The notes under the pieces: generated by a model
Seen by the model: only the letters and a program-made list of their open reading frames with translations
The model's database searches: none
What the model was told of the DNA's origin: nothing
Program-made: the position numbers and the translations under genes
From: JAAYJR01 sp964495655
Lineage (GTDB): Bacteria > Bacteroidota > Bacteroidia > Bacteroidales > Prolixibacteraceae
Assembly: GCA_964495655.1 (NCBI GenBank)
Contig: CAZBWK010000074.1
Coordinates: 1 to 19,968 of the forward strand
Reading direction: 5' to 3'
DNA: 19,968 nucleotides
Shown: positions 14,548 through 19,968 of the stretch, piece by piece
Numbering within the stretch: position 1 is the stretch's first letter
Layout of the letters: the number at the start of each line of letters is the position of its first letter

Positions 14548-16269
14548 ATGAAAGAAGAATATGCGTTAAAACTTGCCTTTGGTGACTATTTAGCATTCGG
14601 TTTTTATATTATTATAATTTCTTTAATCGGTTATTATTTTGGGAAAAAGAAAACGCAGGATACATCCGATTATTTTCTGGCAGGGCGTTCATTGCCCTGG
14701 TATGTTATAGGCAGTTCTTTCATTGCTTCTAATATAAGTACAGAACATTTTATAGGGATGGTTGGGGCAGCTTTTGTTTATGGAATTTGCGTAGCCATGT
14801 CGGAATGGGGAAATGTAACATCATTTTCACTGTTAATATGGGTGTTTATCCCTTTTTTAATGTCCGCCAAAGTTTTCAGCACACCGGAATTTTTAGAGAA
14901 GAGATTTAATTTGATCGTAAGGCAGTTTTTTGCTTTGGTAACCATAATAAGTAATGTCATTGCATTCCTGGCGGCTGTTTTATACGGCGGCGGCCTGGTA
15001 ATAGAAAAATTATTCAATATAGAATTATGGCAGGCAATCCTGATCATAGGTTTTATGTCTGGGCTTTGGGCTATTTACGGAGGACTTAAATCAATTGCAT
15101 GGATGGATGTATTCAATGTTGTAATTATGATTACCGGAGGTCTTTTTATAACTATCCTTGGCCTCTATATGCTTTCGGGAAATGAGCATTCACTAATTGA
15201 GGGTTTTAAAGTGATGATAGAAAGAAACAGGGCCGAAACCGGTTTATGGAGGGAAGTAGTATTAAAAAATATTCACTACATGGTAGACGCCGGCTCATAT
15301 GACCGTTTGTCAGTTATACAGCCTGTTTCTCATATTGTAGCCCCCTGGCCAAACATTATATTGGGGGTTTTTACAATAAGTATATGGTACAATGCACTGA
15401 ACCAGTTTATGATCCAAAGGGTTTTAGCAGCAAAAGATACATATCACGCGCGGATGGGAATTGTATTTGCAGGGTACCTGAAAATATTACTGCCGGTGAT
15501 AATCGTATTGCCTGGTTTAATTTTATTTGCACGCTTCCCTGAGGTACTGAACCTTAACTGGTCAGAAATAAGGCCGGAAGCAGACAAAGGGTATATTACT
15601 TTACTTCAAATACTTGTTCCTGTGGGCATTAGAGGTATATTACTGGCATCTTTATTTGGTGCAATACAATCAACGGTAAGCGCTGTTCTAAACTCAACTT
15701 CAACAGTGTTTACCATAGACATTTATAAAAGGATGATAAATAAAAATGCTGCAGACCGGCATTATGTCAGCATAGGAAGATGGTCATCATTCGTTATCAT
15801 TATTGTTTCAATTATCCTGGCAGGTTTTGTTGGTAAACTAGGGGGAAGTTTATTTGTTTATATTCAAACCTTATATGCCTTTTTTGCTCCCCCCTTTGCT
15901 GCTATATTTGTAATGGGCATCCTTTTCAGGAGGATTAATGGGAAAGGGGCTGCAGCAGCTGTTATCATTGGTTTTGTATTGGCTATATTAATAAAAATTT
16001 ATGTCAATTATTCTGTTGGGGTACCTTCATGGTTGCTTCCATACCAAATGCAGGCAATCGTGATCTGGGTTGTATGCATTCTTGTGTGTATCGCAGTTAG
16101 CTTATCCACTGAGAAACCTTCTGCCGAACAGGTCAATGACCAGTTGACCATTAATTGGAAAAAAATAAATATTTTTCAGGAACTTGGAGATAAATGGTAT
16201 AAAAATGTTGTCCTGTGGTGGGGAATTTTTGTGTTGATTATTACAGGGATTATAATTTATTTTTCATGA
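14548..16269 (+). CDS. SGLT-type sodium/solute symporter
   Basis: The 573-residue integral membrane protein has about 14 hydrophobic segments and belongs to the SSS family. After the first helix comes SDYFLAGRSLPWYVIG (40-55). The unwound first core helix, SNISTEHFIGMVG (61-73), is almost the vSGLT sequence. The Na2-site helix region SAVLNSTSTVFTIDIYK (about 378-394) also matches the sugar branch of the family rather than the proline or pantothenate branch. It should therefore import a sugar or polyol with Na+ across the inner membrane. It lies between the kinase and isomerase genes in the same direction. The solute is not deducible, but it is presumably the substrate of the operon. Confidence 0.92.
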   Translation: MKEEYALKLAFGDYLAFGFYIIIISLIGYYFGKKKTQDTSDYFLAGRSLPWYVIGSSFIASNISTEHFIGMVGAAFVYGICVAMSEWGNVTSFSLLIWVFIPFLMSAKVFSTPEFLEKRFNLIVRQFFALVTIISNVIAFLAAVLYGGGLVIEKLFNIELWQAILIIGFMSGLWAIYGGLKSIAWMDVFNVVIMITGGLFITILGLYMLSGNEHSLIEGFKVMIERNRAETGLWREVVLKNIHYMVDAGSYDRLSVIQPVSHIVAPWPNIILGVFTISIWYNALNQFMIQRVLAAKDTYHARMGIVFAGYLKILLPVIIVLPGLILFARFPEVLNLNWSEIRPEADKGYITLLQILVPVGIRGILLASLFGAIQSTVSAVLNSTSTVFTIDIYKRMINKNAADRHYVSIGRWSSFVIIIVSIILAGFVGKLGGSLFVYIQTLYAFFAPPFAAIFVMGILFRRINGKGAAAAVIIGFVLAILIKIYVNYSVGVPSWLLPYQMQAIVIWVVCILVCIAVSLSTEKPSAEQVNDQLTINWKKINIFQELGDKWYKNVVLWWGIFVLIITGIIIYFS

Positions 16270-16303
16270 TTTAATGAAATACAAAAGGTAAAATAACAGA
16301 GCA

Positions 16304-17698
16304 ATGAATAAAGAAGACATAAACAACGGGAAAGTAGGATTATTACCCTTTTATTTAGAAATGTACGATGAAATTATGCCTGAAATCAGGAAAGGTTTCG
16401 AACCATTTTTAGACATTATAAACGACAAATTTACGTCCGGAGGCATCAACGTGGTCAGGTCAGAGATCTGCCGGCTATCGGTTGAATTTGAAGATGCAGT
16501 TAACAGGTTTGAGAAAGAAGATGTTGATTGTATCTTAACCATTCATCTGGCTTATTCACCTTCGCTGGAATCTGTCAATACCCTGGTTAATACTAAACTT
16601 CCAATTATTATCCTTGATACTACAAGAGATGAATGCTTTGATTCAATTTCCCAACTTATGTATAACCACGGGATACATGGAGTACAGGATATGTGCAATT
16701 TATTATTGCGCAGGGGCAAAGGATTTATTATTGAAGCAGGCCATATTAACTCTTCAGAATTTGTGGACAAAATAGTCAGTCACATTAAAGGTACCGTTAT
16801 TGCCCGCAAATTCAAAAATGCCCGGATCGCACAAGTTGGGACAAGCTTTTCAGGAATGGGCGATTTCGTTGTTGACAACACTGTTATGGAAGATTTGGGT
16901 ATTAAGGTTTTTAAGGTACTTCCAAATGAGATATCAAAATTTATGCCCGAAGAGAACGACCCGATGGTATTGGATGAAATATTAAAAGATATTGAACGAT
17001 TTGACTGTTCTCACCTTAGACCAGGGCAACTGGAATCTGCTGTTAAAACAGGGTTGGCATTACGCCGGTGGATTGAAAAAGAAAATATAATGGCTTTCAC
17101 TATTAATTTCAGGGCAATTACAAAAGAGTCAGGCTTTACACAAATGCCTTTTTTGGAAATATGCAAAGCCATGGGCAATGGGATTGGTTATGCCGGAGAA
17201 GGGGATGTGATTACTGCGGCATTGGTTGGAGCCCTGGCACAGGTTCTTGGTGATGTATCTTTTATTGAGATGTTCTGTCCTGATTGGAAGGAGAATCTTA
17301 TATTTATCAGTCATATGGGTGAGATGAATATTAATCTTTCTGAGAATAGTGCAGTATTATTGGAAAAAGAGTGGTCTTTCACTGATGCAAGCTCTCCTGT
17401 CTGTCCTTCTGCATGTTTTAAGGAAGGGGAAGCATTATTTGTTAATTTAGCACCTGGTCCTGATAATTCGTTTTCCCTTATTCTTTCACCTGTAAAAATG
17501 ATGGGAGAAATGCACAGAACATCAATAGGAGATGGGATCAGGGGATGGATGAAACCTAAAATGCCACTTCCGGCCTTTTTGAAAAAATTTAGTGAGGCAG
17601 GCGGGACGCACCACTCTGCTCTGGTATATGGAAATCCTGTTGAAGAATTAAAGACTTTCGGAAAAATTATGAATTGGAAAATTATTGAAATAAACTGA
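16304..17698 (+). CDS. L-arabinose/L-fucose isomerase-like sugar isomerase
   Basis: The 464-residue product resembles the arabinose/fucose isomerase superfamily, which interconverts aldoses and ketoses with Mn2+. The N-terminal domain starts KVGLLPFYLEMYDE, and a Rossmann-like stretch holds DCILTIHLAYSPSLES. The four metal ligands of E. coli AraA have plausible counterparts: E299 (YAGEGDV), E322 (FIEMFCPDW), H337 (ISHMGE) and H436 or H437 (GGTHHSAL). It is thus probably an active isomerase. It is shorter and more diverged than true AraA (about 500 residues), and many such homologues act on unknown sugars. The gene starts 34 bases after the symporter and ends 5 bases before the amidohydrolase. 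An A-rich AAAGG lies before the ATG. Confidence 0.85.
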   Translation: MNKEDINNGKVGLLPFYLEMYDEIMPEIRKGFEPFLDIINDKFTSGGINVVRSEICRLSVEFEDAVNRFEKEDVDCILTIHLAYSPSLESVNTLVNTKLPIIILDTTRDECFDSISQLMYNHGIHGVQDMCNLLLRRGKGFIIEAGHINSSEFVDKIVSHIKGTVIARKFKNARIAQVGTSFSGMGDFVVDNTVMEDLGIKVFKVLPNEISKFMPEENDPMVLDEILKDIERFDCSHLRPGQLESAVKTGLALRRWIEKENIMAFTINFRAITKESGFTQMPFLEICKAMGNGIGYAGEGDVITAALVGALAQVLGDVSFIEMFCPDWKENLIFISHMGEMNINLSENSAVLLEKEWSFTDASSPVCPSACFKEGEALFVNLAPGPDNSFSLILSPVKMMGEMHRTSIGDGIRGWMKPKMPLPAFLKKFSEAGGTHHSALVYGNPVEELKTFGKIMNWKIIEIN

Positions 17699-17703
17699 CA
17701 TTT

Positions 17704-18753
17704 ATGCAGCAACTATTTGAAATTAAGCAAACAGATATCGACTGTTATCGGAATTATCTTCAAGACTTCCTCCCCGGTAAGATAATCGATATTCACACTC
17801 ATGTTTATTTAAAGGACCACCTTATCCATAATAAGGAACGGGATAACCGTTTAGCTGACTGGCCTGGACGCGTTGCATCAGAAAACCCGTTCGCGGACCT
17901 GTTGGAATCTTACCAGTTGATGTTCCCCGGGAAAGCAGTTATCCCACTCATGTTCCCAACTCCTGTGAACTTGAAGGATATAAGGAGTGCAAATAATTAT
18001 ATACTGGATTGTATCGAAGAGGGGAAATCATTCGGGCTTATCTTGATTCAGCCTGAATGGAGTATGAAAGTCTTAGAAGAGGAATTAAAGAGAGGCGATT
18101 ACAAAGGGGTAAAAGTATACCTGAATTTCGCTCCGGCGCATATCCCAAAAAATGATATTTGCATTTTTGATTTTCTGCCTCATCACCAGCTTACCGTGTT
18201 AAACAGGTATGGGATGATAGTCATGCTGCATATCCCAAGGGACAACCGTTTAAAAGATCCTGTAAATCTGGAGCAGATCATAGAGATTGAAAAAAAATAC
18301 CCTGATATAAAGCTTATTATAGCTCATGTTGGCAGGGCTTACTGCAATGAAGATGTAGGCAATGCTTTTGAGGTTTTATCAGGGACAAAAAATGTTTTGT
18401 TCGATATTAGTGCAAATACTAATCAATTTGTATTTGAGCAGTTAGTAAAAGCAGTTGGCCCACAACGGATACTTTTTGGAAGTGACCTCCCAATTGCACG
18501 AATGCGTATGAAGCGTATTTGCAAAGATGGAAAATATGTGAATATTGTCCCAAAGGGATTATATGGAGATGTGTCTGGTGATAGTCATATGAAGGAAACG
18601 GAAGGGGCTGAAGCGGAAAACCTTACTTTTTTTTTATACGAAGAAATTAAGGCATTCAGGCAAGCTGCAATTCAAACAAAACTGTCAGGAGAAGAGATAG
18701 AAGATATTTTTTTCAATAACGCTATTCGAATACTGGATAAAAAATCGTCATAA
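17704..18753 (+). CDS. Amidohydrolase-family (amidohydrolase_2) metal enzyme, possible lactonase
   Basis: The 349-residue product has the TIM-barrel metal set of the amidohydrolase_2 group: DIHTHVY (H31, H33), VMLHIP (H176), IIAHVGRAY (H208) and LFGSDLPI (D261). Enzymes of this group hydrolyse lactones (for example fuconolactone and 2-pyrone-4,6-dicarboxylate) or decarboxylate. The operon context of sugar breakdown favours a lactonase or related hydrolase. The 60 residues after D261 (MRMKRICKDGKYVNIVPKGL and on) are an unusual insertion before the last helix. No signal peptide is seen, so it is cytoplasmic. The gene begins 5 bases behind the isomerase, so the two are surely cotranscribed. Why an isomerase-kinase-aldolase route needs this enzyme is open. 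Confidence 0.85.
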   Translation: MQQLFEIKQTDIDCYRNYLQDFLPGKIIDIHTHVYLKDHLIHNKERDNRLADWPGRVASENPFADLLESYQLMFPGKAVIPLMFPTPVNLKDIRSANNYILDCIEEGKSFGLILIQPEWSMKVLEEELKRGDYKGVKVYLNFAPAHIPKNDICIFDFLPHHQLTVLNRYGMIVMLHIPRDNRLKDPVNLEQIIEIEKKYPDIKLIIAHVGRAYCNEDVGNAFEVLSGTKNVLFDISANTNQFVFEQLVKAVGPQRILFGSDLPIARMRMKRICKDGKYVNIVPKGLYGDVSGDSHMKETEGAEAENLTFFLYEEIKAFRQAAIQTKLSGEEIEDIFFNNAIRILDKKSS

Positions 18754-18774
18754 ATAATTTAAAAATGATATATT

Positions 18775-19587
18775 ATGAATGGAAAGGAACTCCGAATAGG
18801 AAAACTCTTTAATAAAAGTGCTAATGCTGTAATAATAGCAATGGACCATGGATTATTTGATGGTCCAATTCCGGGGATGGTAAATTTAAAAGAGACAGCA
18901 AAAAAAATTAACCCTTGCGTTGATGGTGTATTATTAAGCCCGGGAATATTAAAGCATCTTCACTCACTTTTTAACTTCAAAGGTGCTCCTATGCCAATTG
19001 TCAGGCTTAACTGGAGTACGGTTTATTGTTTTCACTGGAATTATAATGATGCTTATACAGTTTTGTCTCAAAATGTTGAAGAAGCGGTAACAAACGGTGC
19101 TGAAATAGTTTTAGCCTCCCTTACCCTTCAAACGGGCAGTGAAGATGTTGATACAAAAAATGTGGAACTATACAGCCGTTTGGTTAATGCAGCAGATAAG
19201 CTGGGAATACCGGTGATCGGGGAATATTTCCCTACCCGTTCAGGAGATATTTCAAAGGAGCAGATGCATGAACAGGTATATTCTTGCAGCAGGATCCTTA
19301 GTGAATTGGGATGTGATATGATAAAAACCTTCTATACTCATGACTTTAAAAAAGTAACTGAAAGTTGCCCTGTTCCCATTTTTGGACTTGGTGCAGAGAA
19401 AAAGCCAACACAGCTTGAAGCATTGCAACTTGCCGCTGATGAGATAAGAGACGGGGCAAGAGGAGTCGTTTTTGGAAGGAATGCCCTCCAGGTACCTGAC
19501 CCTGCTAAATTTCAGGAAGCACTCTGCGATGTGGTAAAAAATATGCTTTCGCCAAGGGATGCAATTGAAAAATATAGCCTTGAATAA
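18775..19587 (+). CDS. DhnA/LsrF-type class I aldolase
   Basis: The 270-residue TIM-barrel protein is of the DhnA type, which includes archaeal-type class I fructose-bisphosphate aldolase and LsrF. It shows AMDHGLFDGPIPG (22-34) with D24, GAEIVLASL, and DMIKTFYT with the Schiff-base K184. The phosphate-binding end GLGAEKKPTQ and GVVFGRNALQ is also present. It should cleave a phosphorylated ketose, giving DHAP or a similar C3 unit plus an aldehyde, in line with the isomerase and FGGY kinase of the same operon. An LsrF-like thiolase reaction on a phosphorylated dione cannot be excluded. The gene starts 21 bases after the amidohydrolase and is the last of the operon. No terminator hairpin is seen behind it. 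Confidence 0.87.
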   Translation: MNGKELRIGKLFNKSANAVIIAMDHGLFDGPIPGMVNLKETAKKINPCVDGVLLSPGILKHLHSLFNFKGAPMPIVRLNWSTVYCFHWNYNDAYTVLSQNVEEAVTNGAEIVLASLTLQTGSEDVDTKNVELYSRLVNAADKLGIPVIGEYFPTRSGDISKEQMHEQVYSCSRILSELGCDMIKTFYTHDFKKVTESCPVPIFGLGAEKKPTQLEALQLAADEIRDGARGVVFGRNALQVPDPAKFQEALCDVVKNMLSPRDAIEKYSLE

Positions 19588-19596
19588 TTGTTTTGA

Positions 19597-19830
19597 AGAG
19601 TTATAAGGCCTCAATTGCGGTCATTTAAAGCAAGAATTGAAGAACCCGGAAAATTTATTCAGGTCATTTTTGGACCACGTCAGGTGGAAAAAACTACCAT
19701 GGTTACCCGGCTTTTATCACAATTATCCATTGCCAGTTTATATGAATCTGCAGATGCTGTTTCTGTAACAAACTCAGCATGGCTGATGCAGGTATGGGAG
19801 TCTGCAAGATTGCGAATGAAGATATCCTGA
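19597..19830 (+). pseudogene. Truncated P-loop ATPase (AAA_14/DUF4143 type) with damaged Walker A
   Basis: The frame opens at 19597 after a stop and has no ATG. It encodes RSFKARIEEPGKFIQVIFG, PRQVEKTTMVTRLLSQLS, SLYESADAVSVTNS and AWLMQVWESARLRMK, then stops at 19828-19830. This is the start of an ATP-binding protein of the AAA_14/DUF4143 family, normally about 380-400 residues. The Walker A motif GPRQVGKT reads GPRQVEKT: the Gly before the Lys is Glu, which should abolish nucleotide binding. Walker B and the rest are missing. The fragment ends at a junction with the minus-strand partial gene. Confidence 0.75.
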
Positions 19831-19968
19831 ATATCACCTGGAGCAGAAAGAAGTGACTGTTTTTCCAGAGATAATACATCAATTTTAGATTGTAACTGTG
19901 AAATTTCTTCTTCTGTCTCACAGTATTTAAGGTGTCTGTATCTCCGGAGATAATATCCGATAAGAAAA
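19680..19968 (-). pseudogene. Partial paralogue of the membrane/coiled-coil HHH protein, cut at the window edge
   Basis: Read from the right edge (frame from 19967), the minus strand gives FLIGYYLRRYRHLKYC, then ETEEEISQLQSKIDVLSLEK, then QSLLSAPG. This parallels FLIGYFLRKYKQRKF, EEEIKQLK and LSLWKQSLLSVPG of the protein at 11617-12216, with about 25 residues of coiled coil missing. After SAPG the similarity ends. The frame continues 52 codons, antisense to the ATPase remnant, to a stop at 19680-19682. So the HHH domain has been lost and replaced by read-through, unless that tail is functional. The 5' end lies beyond the window; an OmpA-type gene may stand before it there. Confidence 0.7.

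Noticed and set aside
19703..19921. A 72-codon minus-strand frame at the right end
   Set aside because: It lies in a different frame from the minus-strand reading that shows homology to the HHH protein; the homologous frame explains this stretch better.

Overview
The window looks like a chromosomal segment of a Bacteroidota member, probably an environmental anaerobe of the Bacteroidales type. The evidence is moderate-to-low GC, few Shine-Dalgarno sites, -7 boxes of the TAnnTTTG type, a Reg_prop/Y_Y_Y sensor kinase, a LytS/LytTR pair, a Bacteroidota-type integrase arm domain and fermentative D-lactate dehydrogenase. This placement rests on gene content only.

Left end (1-946): an integrase remnant on the minus strand keeps only its N-terminal arm-binding domain. 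It faces away from an intact tRNA-Gln(CUG) gene that has its own terminator. Between them is a cluster of GGTGG/CCACC repeats, which looks like the relic of a tRNA-associated integration site. Next (947-4664) come D-lactate dehydrogenase and a Tat-type lipoprotein aldo/keto reductase, 12 bases apart, then a secreted neutral-ceramidase-family protein.

Regulatory block (4895-11413): a LytS-type kinase and its LytTR response regulator are separated by nine tandem copies of an octamer. Three REP-like palindromic elements surround the regulator gene; they share one conserved head but have different hairpins with compensated base changes. A small secreted protein of unknown family follows. It converges on a 1081-residue periplasmic-propeller histidine kinase that has no receiver or DNA-binding module. 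Divergent from that kinase is a small ACT-like protein resembling the TM1266 hydrogenase-regulator family.

Envelope pair (11617-12751, minus strand): an OmpA/MotB-type peptidoglycan-binding protein, then a membrane-anchored coiled-coil protein with a helix-hairpin-helix domain.

Catabolic operon (13148-19587): FGGY sugar kinase, SGLT-type Na+/sugar symporter, arabinose/fucose-isomerase-like enzyme, amidohydrolase (possible lactonase) and DhnA/LsrF-type class I aldolase. The gaps are 5-34 bases. The gene order suggests import, isomerisation, phosphorylation and aldol cleavage of an unidentified sugar, parallel to the Fuc/Rha pathways but with a class I aldolase and an extra hydrolase. It is the most likely place in the window for undescribed biochemistry.

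Right end (19597-19968): a decayed P-loop ATPase fragment with a damaged Walker A motif abuts the start of a second, minus-strand copy of the membrane/coiled-coil protein. This is a rearrangement junction.
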